Source: Anabas testudineus
Taxonomy: Eukaryota; Chordata; Actinopteri; Anabantiformes; Anabantidae
Direction of reading: 5' to 3'
DNA: 64,000 bases
Assembly: GCF_900324465.2 (NCBI RefSeq)
Contig: NC_046618.1
Span: forward strand, 5,642,001 to 5,706,000
This document shows, piece after piece, positions 39,201 to 50,548 of this stretch; the stretch's first letter is position 1, and each line of letters begins with the position of its first letter. The notes under the pieces were generated by a model. That model had not been told where the DNA came from and ran no database searches. It saw only the letters and a program-made list of their open reading frames with translations. A program made the translations under genes and the position numbers.

Positions 39201-42200
39201 TTGAAAGAATGAGTTAAATTAAATTGAATTTCACTTACTACTGATGGTTTTAATAATGTGTGCCTACTGCTTGAACAAGACAAACAATAACTTGTGACAC
39301 CAGGTGGGTGGTTTTGAAGTATGGTCAACATGACCAGTTGCTCGTTAATATTTACACAACAGCTAATATCACTCAAATTCTATGTCAGACTACTTAACAA
39401 GCTTTAGAGACTGGGAAATCTGTCACCCTGCTAAGACATCTGACAGTGAGTTATCACACGTCAGTCTCCATCCTTCATATATATACTTCAACAGCCATAA
39501 GGTGAAATATCATGGAACCCTAATTCAGCTATTCACAGTGAGACTCGGTAAAGCAACATTTACTGACTTAACAACTCTATTTGCTAAATGTCGCTAAGTG
39601 CACACATAATGAATATGTGTGGACAAAACCATGAATCGCTTTCTGCTCCATTTTCATTATCTGCTATAATGACGTTTCTTTATATTTTCTGAAGAAAAAA
39701 ATATTAAAAATTTGAGTAAGAAGGGAGTGACAGTTCTGATTGGATATAAAAGTAAAAAAGCATTTGTAAAAGTGGCAGAATTGGTGCAATGTTCCACAAG
39801 CAGTGTCCATTTACTCTCTCATTTCCACATCTCCTCTCTCCTCTCCCCCATTTCCTGGCAACATCCCATCCATCTAACAGCCCTGGCCGTCCTGCCCAAC
39901 TGACCTCTTACTGTCACTCATTCACCAGTCCAGCAGGGAGGCACACAGCTCTCACAGACCACAATCATAGCTGGGACAGAGTAAGACGTCAACACAACCA
40001 ACAGTCGCACAGAAGTTATGAAAACACCTCTTATCTTTTGGAGCTCTGACTCATGAGGTGTTGCACAGCAGTTCAGCAAAAAGGCATAACCTAAAGATAG
40101 GAACAACTTCACAGCAATGTATTCATATCCCTACATGGATTTACAAATCTGTGCTTTACATAGAGCATACACCGGGTTAGATGTCAGAGTGGAGAGTCAA
40201 GGAATCACAATCTTTGTCCTTGTTGGGCTTTTTTTTTTTTTTTTTTTGGTCAAAATCAACATTATAGTCTTTTTTCTCTTAAGAATCTCCCTTTCAACTC
40301 TTGTCAGTACCAATTCTATTCAACAATGGTTGACAATAGAACGGCCTGAAGAACCTGTATAACAACAGCACTGCTAAACAAAGAGAGATGAAATGATGTT
40401 TATATTGTGGCAAAGACAATATAAGATGGGAAAGTGGTTAAGACAGAGATAGAGGAGAAACAGGAGTGGCTGTGCACAACAACGCAGATGTACAAGTTCT
40501 TGACATGTTTGGCTACAGACCAAATAGCTGATGAAGGAGCAGCTGCTAACACAGGGAATGCATGGACATTGCTGCAAAATGACTGGAATTTTTTACTCCA
40601 CCAGATGTTACAGTTCTCCTTATCCTAACTGTTTGTAACCAGTATCAGAAAAAAGTAAGTACCAGTGTTTGTATTAAATGTGTGTGTAATCTTACAGCAG
40701 TAGGGGTGTTGGGTGCAGTGCGCCTGCGTAAAGACAGACGTTGCTGGCTGCGCAGTGAGAATCTGCGGATGGACTCCCTGCTGCGTGAGGCCAAGGAGCG
40801 CAGGGAGCTTGTTCTCTTGAAGTCCCCAGTCTCATCCTCCCCTCTGCCTCCCCTCTCTACCGAGCTGGATAAAAAGTTGAGTGCCCCATGAAGAGAGCGG
40901 CGGACATTTCCCACCCATCCTGACACCTGAGAGTGAGCCACTGACAGCTTGTCTCCCAAATACTCCATGGCAGCTCACTAGTAATGAGACTTGCTGTGTC
41001 AGAATAGAGTCTGTGAACTGAGCTGTGACTTTGGCTATCACATAAGCAGGGGATCATTAGAGTCTAATTATGGAGAGGTGACAGTATCCTAGGTATTCAC
41101 TGATGTGTGTTGCAGGGTCAATACTGCAGCAGTGAGGAACAGCTCCACAGCTCAGCTGGTTTGATCTGGTGATGCTGGAGGTGTCTTCTGATCACAGCAC
41201 TGCAGTATGAGAAGAGCAGCCGGTCCTCTTCCAAATGGCCTTTCTGCTGCGCAATCCCACTGGAGCCGTCAGGTCTCTGTTTCAACTCATCACTGTCAAG
41301 GCTCCAGACTGGCGCCTTAAGTGAATTGTGAAGCTTTCTAATGTCTATTTCGATGCACACGCGATATGCTAGCTATGAGAAGCCTGCCACACCATCCACG
41401 TGTGCGTGAAAATGTTACGTAAGGTCAGCACTTAAAAGTAATGATGCAGTACACTACTTTTTGAGACAGTCTGAAAAACCAACAGGTTTCTCAGCCATGT
41501 TTCTCTGGCATCAACTACTGAGGTACTCAGGTGATGAGCAATAGCAGAATCGGAACTTTCAATTATCTATTTATATCATACAGGTTGATTGAGTATGAGA
41601 ATGGTCAAAACAACGCTCTACCAATCGTCCAGGTATGAGCTTCTATGCCCTGATCTTAGCCTCACATACAGCTGAACTGACAGCTGTCCCACAGTTGATG
41701 TTGATCTTCTTCTAAAACAAGCCCCAGTTTCGGAGTTGAAGAATCCATCCATTCAACAAGGCTACATGCCCATAGTGCGTAGTACTACGCTACCTTCTGG
41801 CAAAAAGCTGAGAGATGAAATGGTGCAGGACAGCTGGTGGCAAAAAGAAAGCTGCCGTAGTAATTCGTATTCCATACGGAAAGCCAGAAGGCAACTGATA
41901 CAGTATCAAACAGAGGAAACAGAACAGGGTTCTGTGATAAGGAATACAAATCCAGAGGAGAAAAGATGAACAGAGGAAAAAAAATTATCCCCTCGCCTTT
42001 TTCTGCAGGTATGGGCAGGTAGGACAAAATGCGTCAGCAATGCTGCTCTCTGCAATGAGTGCTAGGACTCACCGTCAAGGAGAAACTGGGTGGAGAGAGG
42101 GAGTGTGGAACAGAGTAGGGGAGAGTGAGAGAGAGAGAATGGGAGGTCCCTGATTCAGAGCAGGAGGGAGAACGGAAGGAGATATATGTTCTGCAGTACT

Positions 42201-44631
42201 CTGTTGTTATAGCCTGATCCAGTTGCAGGGCAAGACACTGAAGTGTCGCAGCCAGAATAGAACAGCAGTGGAAACAAATGTTGATGGAAGCAGGAAAGCT
42301 ATTAAGTAGCATCTATAATTAACACAGAAAGAGAGAGTGGGAATGACAAAGTGTGATGAGAGGAATGAGCTCAACTCAGTGATCATGTTAAGGGGAAAAC
42401 TATTAATAGAAGCATTAGACATGCATGAGAGAGAAAAGTGAAAGACAGGTGTGGCTCTACCAAAGAAAATAAACCACTTTGTCAGCACAATGAATCCAAA
42501 AGCAGGAATCTCAGCAGTCGAGTGAATGTTTGTTTAAATCCCTGTCAGTCACACTAAGCACAACACGAGCTTCGAACTTTCTGATACATACATGCTACGA
42601 TCTTAAACAGGCCTCTGTAATATGGTGCCAGTCATCTGGTACCCTAAATAAAGCCACAGTGGGTGACTCCAGAGGCACTTCAGAGAATTCACCTCAGAGC
42701 AAACTGGGACAGAGGGGCTCGTATAGGTTGAATCCCTGTCCACATATGCCCCCTGCAGGTAATCTGATTAACTTTACTCTATTTGCAAGACTCTATTTCT
42801 AATAGCACGCAAACAAATCCCTCTCACCCTTCAACGCTGAACAAAACTAAATTACTATTATTATTAATATTATTTATGGAGCGTTAGATGAAAGTAATTG
42901 TCAGTTGCAGCCCTTTATAACAGAAATGTCCAAATTCCTTTTCATAATATTCTGTCACAACACATAATGGTGGTTTGGATGAACAATGTCAGGAAATCTC
43001 ACATCCATTCACCTTTTCTTTCTACTGATTTTAATAACAGAGAAAACATAAGGCTATCATAACATAAAGGCTATGCATTAAGATTTAGGTTATTACCACC
43101 CCTCTAATAAAGCATCACCTACTGGAAGTGATTCATGGCTACTTGCCACTTCCCTTCCTCTGCTGACCTCATCAGTCGGTGCGCAGCTCCAGACAGAAAC
43201 TGAGCCATCAAGCACACAATAGAACTGATACAGGAAGTACAAACACTATACTGAATATAATAACTACCTACTTTACTTGCTATGTAAAAGGACATATATG
43301 GTACATCTTACGGAGAAACATCTGTAACAAGAGAGTTGTGCTGTCACTTACCCAGAGGCAGCGTGCAGTCAAGCAGCATGACCACATGTACAACACAGCT
43401 CTCAGCACAGTTCCCATCTCTGCTCTGTCCCACTCACCAGATCAGACCCTCTGACCAGTGAGACACTACACAGCTATTACATCATCTGTGTGAGTACTTT
43501 ATGAGGATGCTTCTTACAGTAAACACATTTAAAGGGAAATTGATAATTTCTAATAGATGAATACTCACAGATTTTGGCATTAAACATTCTTTGTAACATC
43601 TGTAAACACCACCACATTAAATTAACCAGATGTTTTACATTTTTCTAGCAAGATTTATGCAGTTGATACAAACATCTAAAATAGAGAGAAAGTGATCATA
43701 CAGTACAATGCAAACAATTATATTTGCTGCTTATTTTACAATAGTTAATTTCACATCACATGTGCAACATTTTCTGAGCTGTAAAAACATCTAAACATGG
43801 TGCTGACCTGCTTGGAACATTTGTAATAAGCTCCACTACAGAAGTTTCAACGTCAGCCCGCAGATGATTACAACTCAGCAACATTTTAATTAAAAAAAAC
43901 AACAAGCACCAACACCAGTAAGGAGAAAAGTACGTGCATTTTGGAATGATTCACACAAGGTGAAACACAACCACTAGATGGTGGTAGTGACCTTAAGCTC
44001 ATAGTAACTTAATTTCAGCTCTGTATCATGGCACTGTGCAATTATGAGACACAATATGCTGTATGTCTGGGTAGGCTTCCAACTTGGCCCTGCAATTACA
44101 GGCACAGTGACAAAGAGCCTAACCCTGTTTATCTTATAAAAATAATTGTGATTGAATGCACATGATTTAAGCATGTATGTGATCTGTATAATTGTAAAAA
44201 TGCTGGGATATTTTATTTACTCTGTCTCAAAATTCAAGATCTAAACTACAAGGTTAAAAGTTAAGAATGACAGGTGTAACCAAGCAGCCCAGAGGGGGAG
44301 ACACACACAGATAATATAATGTGTCTGCCTGGATGCAGGACACATGATCATTACGCACCATTTCTCTTGTCAGCATTCTCCAAGCTATGCTGACAGGTTT
44401 TCTGATAAATGAGCAGTGGGAACATGTATTCATTAACCATTTGTCCAATCCTGAATTACAGGTCTGAGAAGCCACTTCCCTAGATTGTGATGTGGGAAGG
44501 GTGGAGCTGAGGCTACGAGTCAATGCTATTAACATTAGTCACAGACCTTTTACTACCTGAGCACAGCAGCTGTCAATGTTCAGTCAACTAACTGCATTCC
44601 ACTCCTAACACTGCATTAGACACATGCAGAC

Positions 44632-44665
<34 letters not shown>

Positions 44666-47600
44666 CAGAGTATATACTCAGGAGCACACAGATTTTCCTG
44701 CCTACAGAGTTGTTTGATAAATAGTCCAAATAAAAACAGTGAGTGTAATGAAGGGCGTGCAGCCAACAATCAAACTGAAGCAACAACTTAGGCAGCAGCT
44801 TTAAATCTTACTGAGTTATAGCTTCTGTGGAGCACAGATTTACTGTCGCAGAGACTGAGCTGCAGTTCTTACTCACCCAGCTGTGGCGGTCCCGCTCTCT
44901 GTGAGCGCTGCGACTCCTCATCCTGGAAAGGTTTCCCTCCATGGCACTGCTTGAGGGAGCTGATCGCCGTGACACACTGCGAGACCGCATCCTGTTCAAC
45001 TCCTAAAGACACACAAGGGGAGAAGTGTGAACGCTTCCTCACCTAATAAATATCATCTTTGAAAACTGCATAGTTTATCATCAATCTGTGAGAGAGTACC
45101 GGCCATATCTCTATCAACACTGACAGTAGCTTTAGTATTCAATATGCAGATCGCTTCACTTTCTGATTTCCAAATTAATGTTGCATCCATTTTAAGACAA
45201 GTTTACACTAGATTGTTTCGCTATCCTACCAAAACTTGTTGCTGTTCAAAATCCATATGAAGCTTGAAATTATTTATTACTCACCTGGGATCTCCTGTGG
45301 CGCTGAATCTCCCTGCTGCTGTCTTGACGTTGTGGCTCTCTGGGGAACCAGACTGGCTCTGCAGGAAAGCTGCTGGATGCTCCTCCAGGAGGAATACCAG
45401 TTCTGGTCTGATTAAAAGGGGCCAAGAGATGTGGCTCATCCATCAAAGTAGACCAGTGCCTCTGTGGAGCCAGTTGCCGTTCCTCCTGCCTGATAAAGAG
45501 TTGCTCTGGGCTGACTCTGTTGGCCTGTTTTCTAGGTTCGGCCATGGGCTTGTCCACAGATATCTCATTAGGCCACATCTCCCATGGGTCCTGAGGAGAG
45601 GTTGTCCATACTGGGCTAGAGAAACTGCCTGAAGTCTGTGATGGCACCTTCCAGCTAACATCTCTCTCGGGTGTAGGCTGTAATCTACTTCCCAAACCAG
45701 AATCTACTCCCTGAATGCTAGAAACGGAAAACAAGTCTTTACTGGGAGAGAGTTGCGTCTGTGATGTGAAAGAGTCTATATCGAGAATGGCAGGTTTGTA
45801 AGACTCTTCTGCTCTGGGAGATGGCTCCTTCCATCGTGTTGCAGGGTCACTGCGTTGAGGAGTAGCCTTGGACAACGGGTCACTCCAGAGCACAGAGTCC
45901 AGATCCACAACTTTAGGTCTTAGAGGTGAAGACTCTGACTTTGCCCTGTCCTGCTCCTCTTTCTTCAGCTTCTCTTTAAGGCGCTGTCTCTCTGCTTCTT
46001 GCTGTTTGGCAACCTGTCTTATTTTCTCTGCCTCTTCTTCCTCCATCTTTTCTCTCAGTCTGCGCTTCTCAAGCTCCAAAACTTGTTGTCTCTCCCTTTC
46101 TGCCTGTTTTTGCTTTTCAAACTCCAGGAGCTGTTGTCTCTCCATCTCTTTCATTCTTTCCATCTCTTCCTTCCTGCGCCTTTCCTTTTCCAGTTCTTGT
46201 TGTCTTCGCCTCTGGTTTTCTATTTCCTGCCTCTCAATATCTAGTTGTCTTTGTCGCTCCTTTTCTAAATCTTTCTGTCTCTGTCTTTCCAGCTCTCTCT
46301 GTTTTTCCCACTCAAGTTCTTTCTGACGCTCCTTCTCCATCTCTTTTTGTCTTTCCCTTTCTTTATCGAGTTCTCTCAGTCTTAACGTTTCCTGTTCTAG
46401 TGCCATCTGTTTTCTTTTCTCTGCTTCTTCTCTCACCATCTTCTCTTTTTGTCTCTGCTGTTCAAGCTCCAATGCCTGCTGCATCTCTTTTTCTTTCTGC
46501 TTCTGTTTTTGAAACTCTAGAAGCTGTTGTCTCTCCATCTCTTCCTTCCTGCGCCTTTCCTTCTCCAGTTCTTGTTGTCTCAGCCTCTGGTTTTCTAATT
46601 CCTGTCTCTGAATATCTAGTTGTCTCTGTCTCTCAAGCTCTCTCCGTTTTTTCCACTCAAGTTCTTTCTGACGCTCCTTCTCCATCTCTTTTTGTCTTTC
46701 CCTTTCTTTATCGAGCTCTCTCAGTCTTAACGTTTCCTGTTCTAGTGCCATCTGTTTTATTTTCTCTGCTTCTTCTCTCTCCACCTTCTCTCTTTGTCTC
46801 TGCTTTTCAAGCTCCAGTGCCTGCTGCATCTCTTTTTCTTTCTGCTTTTGTTTTTGAAACTCTAAGAGCTGTTGTCTCTCTAACTCTTTAAATTTTTCCA
46901 GTTCTTCTAATTTCTGTTTCTCCTTCTGGATTTCCAGCAGGTGTCTCTCCTTATCCAGCTCTCTCTGCCTCTCTTCCTCCCTTTGTCTTTGCCTCTCTTG
47001 TCTCTCCTTTTCCTGCTTGTGCCTCTCTCTTTCAAGCTCTTGTTGTTTCTCTCTCTCCATTTCCTGCTGTTTCTGCTTTTCAAGCTCTATCTGCTTCTGT
47101 CTTTCCAACTCTTGTTTCTCTTTCTCAAAGTCTTTCTGCCTTTGCCTTTCAAATTTTCTTTGCATCTCTCGCTCCTTCATTCTTGCAAATTCTAAAAGTG
47201 CCTGTTTCTCAAGCTGTTTCTGCTTTTCTTTTTCAAGTGATTTCATTGTAGCCTCTCTGTTCTTCTCAACCTCCATCATTTCCTCTGACGTCTGTCCATC
47301 TGACACCGACCTGATCTCTTTGAGTGACATGTGGCTTCTCAGCAGTGATTCATCAGCTTGATCTTGAGATTTAATGGTTTTTCCAAAAGCTTCATCCAAT
47401 GACGGATTCCTCCTTACTGGAAGATTCTTCCCTTGAGAGCTGCCCAAAAGAGACCTCACAGAGAAATCATCAAAAGGCGAAGTCATGCCTCCTTTCTTTG
47501 CTCCTGCATCTACAGGAGAAACTGGCTCCTGTATTTGTGCAGTCAAAGCAAAGTAGGTTGCCTTGGGTTTTGGCTGTTCCTCTGTGTGTAGTCTTTTCAA

Positions 47601-50533
47601 ACGTGGAGGTGCTTCAGGCACCTCCTCCTGCTCTACCTCTTTAGCTGAAGCCACTTCCCTTTGTGTTTCTCTCAGCATCCCTTTCTCTTTGTCTGGTATC
47701 TTGGACAAAGTCGGTAGTGGTCCATTTCTGCAACGCTCCGATTCTGAGATACCGCGGATGCTGTTCTGGTGTTGCAGGCAAAGCTGGTTCTTTGCGTGCT
47801 GAAGCAGTCATCTCAGGCACCACCCTGCTCCCCTCTGAGCGTCTAGAGCGTAGGGTCATGGCTTTATCCTCCCAGTGAGCTGGTGGAACGTTCTCACTTA
47901 CTGCCCTGTTCTCTTCGACTGCCTGCACTGTGTCAAAGGCATGTACCACCCGCAGAGGACTTGACGGAGCAACAGGTTCTTTGTAGGTGGCAGTGACCAG
48001 AGTTCCCTCATCCTCACTAGTTTCTCTTTTAAATGACGGGCTTAGCAAATCCTTCGACTTGTTCACAGGCTTAGCCTCGTCCACCAGTAGCACACTGTGC
48101 CTCTCAACAACATTTTCAAACATGGATGCTCTCACTGTCAGTACTTCACTGGTAGGACCACTTTCCTTAGAAGTGACACCAAACATTTGTCTCATCTCAG
48201 ACTCTTCAGGTGTAGACGCCACTTTGAGCTGCTCTTTGGAATCGGTTAAACCCACAAATATCCACTGGTCACTGGGGCTGACAGCTGCCTCTTCAGTCTG
48301 AGAAATTTAAGACATGAACACTTGTTCATTCATCATCATCGTCATTTGAAAGAAATAAAGGCTTTAAAAAACAACTTATAAACAGAGAAAATACTGTACA
48401 AAAAGGAGTTCACATGATTGAGTGAACAAATGTCAGCACAGAAACGGTATCCCCTTGTTCCATGGTAGCCTTGTAACAGTGGGTGTGGTGCAGAGGTGGG
48501 AATCAAAGCCTGTGTTTCCCAGTGATCTCTTTTCTGCATTTTCCTGGCTGCCACCGGGGATGATTAATGTGCTGGTCGTCTTAGGTTTCATAGCTTTGTA
48601 CATCTGATTTCAGTGACTATTATTTTTGGTAAAATGCCCCATTTCCTTTGGGATATCTTCCTCTGAACTCACACAGACAGAGGTCGGCAGGAAATATAAG
48701 CTCTCTTTTTTGTGAAAGGTGTGTTTTACTATGATTTTCCTGTTGCCTGATGAAAACATTTACAGCAGCATCATTTTAGATTAACATTATTGGTCCGCAA
48801 ATGTTCCTATGCACTCTTTCCTTTTGTAATTTATTATTTTTGATACATTTTGTTTTTTAAACATGTCATCATATTTTGACAAGACATGACAGGAAATGCA
48901 CTGAAATGTAACTGAAAAGCCATTCCAAGCTCTAGCTATGAAACACTTTGTTATTTTAATTTGCCTGCTAAACACAGACCAAGTCCAACAGATCCTATGA
49001 AGATTCGTCCCTCTCTTACCCTCCTCTGAGGATCTTTGCTGATCTCATGGTGTTCTGTGGCCTCACTGAAGAAAGCACTGCCAATGTCTGGTGACCTCTC
49101 TGTTGAAAACCTGATGAACATACATGACACATGACAAAAGCCATGCATGACAATGGAACTGCTGGACAAAGACATAGAACAAAAACAAACCGCAGAGACA
49201 TTAAGAGAAGCTCTCACCTTTTAGTTAGGTCTATGGGCAAGGGGCGGGGCTTCAGTGCTGGTTTTGTGACAGGACTCTGTGTTGGTGTTGCATCCTCTGT
49301 CAGCTGCTTGATGCGCTGTTTAACACCCACCGTTGGTTCGGTTTCAGGGACCAGCTGCACTGGAGAGTTAAGGTCTGAACCTTGGCCTGTGGCACCTGCT
49401 CCAGGAAAGGAGGACGAATCGAAAAGGAGACTGATGCGTGACTTGATGCTACCTCCACGCCTATTATCATCAGTCTCTTTCACTGTTATGTCTTCTGTCG
49501 TTTTGTCACTCTGTTCTAAGATGCCAGGCTTAGCTGCGCCATCAGGACTTTGTGGTGTGATATTCTTAGGGGTTTTCTCTAGCTCTCCCGTCTGCGACAG
49601 TGCCTTCTCTTCTGAAATGTTCTCCTTGGTGTTTGTCTTAGGAGTCTTACGGTGCAGAGAAAGGCCAATAGACTCAAACTTGGATGTGAGATCAGCCGAA
49701 AGCGGTCGTCTCCCACCCCAGCGAGGAGCAGGAACTGGTGCCTCCGTCTTGGTGGGACTGTCATAGAAAATGGCTGATACAGGTCTGGGCCTAGAGGTTC
49801 TGGGCTGAGGTCGCAGTGGGACAGCTGCCACAGCTTTATCTTTTTCCATTTCTTCTTCCTCCTCTTGACATACCTGATCAAGACAACCCATGGACTTGGC
49901 TCTGGTAATGGGTGCCCCAGATTTGCTGGATGTCACCTGGTCCTTCTTGTCTTCCTTTTTAGCAGTTCCAGACCATTCTGAAACTGGAGGTTTCTTAAGG
50001 CTCTTGGAGTAGGCCAAGCTTTTTGAACCAGATTTTTGCCTTTCTGCTGGCACAGGAGGAGTGGGTTTACTGAGGTCTAAAGGTTTAAAAAGCTGGATTG
50101 CTGGCTTCGTTGTTTGGCCAGTGTTAAAATTATTAAGTGTTTTAAAGGTGGTAGGGGCAGGACGGTTGGGGTTGGTTGACACCAGCCTAGGTTTGTCAGT
50201 GGCAACTGGTTGCTGTGGTTTTGGACTGCTTGGAAGCTCAGGTTTGTATCCTGCAAGACGAGTGGATTCTGGTCGAGGCTTGGTTTGAGGCTTAGGGGCA
50301 AGTATGGGCTTAATAGTGGGGTTTTTATCCACAACAAAAGGTTTGGGAGTGAGTCGTGGCTTGGGGCCTGGGATGGATTTGTTAGGTTCTGGAGTGATGA
50401 TGTGGGACTGGTTGATGGCGGGGATCTCAATGAGGTTCTTGTTGCTGGAGTCAGTTAGGGGACTAAGATGAAGTCGCCCTCCTGTCACTGTCCTGCCTAC
50501 CTCCCCAGTCTGAACCTCCACCTGAGCAGCCAT
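33232..50533 (-). CDS. kiaa1671: KIAA1671 orthologue, tankyrase-binding-like protein, with two frame conflicts
   Basis: Coding exons: 49218-50533, 49020-49110, 45285-48297, 44877-45002, 35542-35657, 34459-34624, 34141-34303, 33821-33951, 33423-33566, 33232-33307; about 1,780 codons (human about 1,800). The N-terminus is Pro/Lys-rich and disordered, with RPVSAIFYD and RPLSADLTSKFE motifs. The giant exon encodes PKATYFALTAQIQE, then a very long E/R/K/Q helix. The end, SPQWLKELKSKKRLSQYENE, is the conserved KIAA1671 tail, part of the tankyrase-binding C-terminal family shared with TNKS1BP1. Function is poorly known; a cytoskeletal or adhesion role is only inference. All phases fit except exons 45285-48297 and 33423-33566, each with one base too many. 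The crystallin neighbours match human 22q11 and support orthology. Confidence 0.88.
38717..38810 (+). repeat. Copy A of a dispersed repeat with a strong hairpin
   Basis: Left arm GGAGCAGGTCGACCAAG (38733-38749) pairs with right arm CTTGGTCAACATGCTCC (38757-38773) at 15 of 17 positions, with a 7-base loop. Flanking GATGATGTCATC and GATGACATCACC add imperfect outer symmetry. A related copy lies at 31277-31325. The layout suggests a small non-autonomous DNA transposon, family not identified. Confidence 0.45.
40696..40968 (-). CDS. kiaa1671: Alternative first coding exon of KIAA1671
   Basis: Open from ATG at 40968 to donor ACTGCT|GTAAGA at 40696: exactly 91 codons, phase 0. It would splice in frame to the exon at 35657 (VPQKQGVRDEEE), making a short form of about 355 residues with the conserved C-terminal tail. 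The product starts MEYLGDKLSVAHSQVSGWVG and becomes Arg/Ser-rich (RRFSLRSQQRLSLRRR). An in-frame stop lies just upstream of the ATG, so it cannot be an internal exon of the long form read in this frame. This implies an internal promoter near 41000-41100. Confidence 0.6.
44634..44664. repeat. (AC)n microsatellite
   Basis: About 15 perfect AC units within a KIAA1671 intron, close to exon 44877-45002. Confidence 0.95.
45285..48297 (-). CDS. kiaa1671: Giant coding exon of KIAA1671
   Basis: A 3,013-base exon. From 48297 down to about 47700 one frame is open (TEEAAVSPSDQW through LRIGALQKWTTTDF). From about 47750 to 45285 the neighbouring frame is open (SKIPDKEKGMLRE through the end). Both frames overlap as open for about 120 bases at 47641-47760. 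Both halves carry conserved-looking family sequence and both outer splice phases are 0, so the exon needs 3n bases but has 3n+1. The second half contains the charged helix with internal repeats at about 45945-46875. A very short intron at the switch was considered but no plausible GT-AG pair is present. Confidence 0.85.
45945..46875 (-). repeat. Tandem repeats inside the KIAA1671 charged helix
   Basis: Coding repeats of about 115-130 residues, each starting LLEFQKQKQKEKEMQQ or a close variant. Copy 1 is about 46530-46874, copy 2 about 46140-46529, and a diverged partial copy 3 about 45945-46139. Copies 1 and 2 share long identical stretches such as LRLRELDKERERQKEMEKER. This indicates recent unequal exchange within the helix. 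Confidence 0.85.
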
Positions 50534-50548
50534 TGTTTTCAACGGCAC

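Larger units (their letters stand above)
35658..44876 (-). other. Large KIAA1671 intron with the internal alternative exon
   Basis: About 9 kb between exons 44877-45002 and 35542-35657. It contains the alternative first exon (40696-40968), a hairpin-bearing repeat (38717-38810), a long T run near 40230 and a CA repeat (44634-44664). No other coding exon was recognised. Confidence 0.65.

Noticed and set aside
45868-47361. Several long plus-strand open frames rich in Ser, Leu, Cys and Phe
   Set aside because: They are the antisense of the E/R/K/Q repeats of KIAA1671, whose codon bias keeps the opposite strand free of stops. No splice or start context supports them.
47641-47760. A tiny intron as the explanation of the KIAA1671 frame change
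   Set aside because: The only GT...AG pairs nearby give an intron of about 20 bases, far below any vertebrate minimum.
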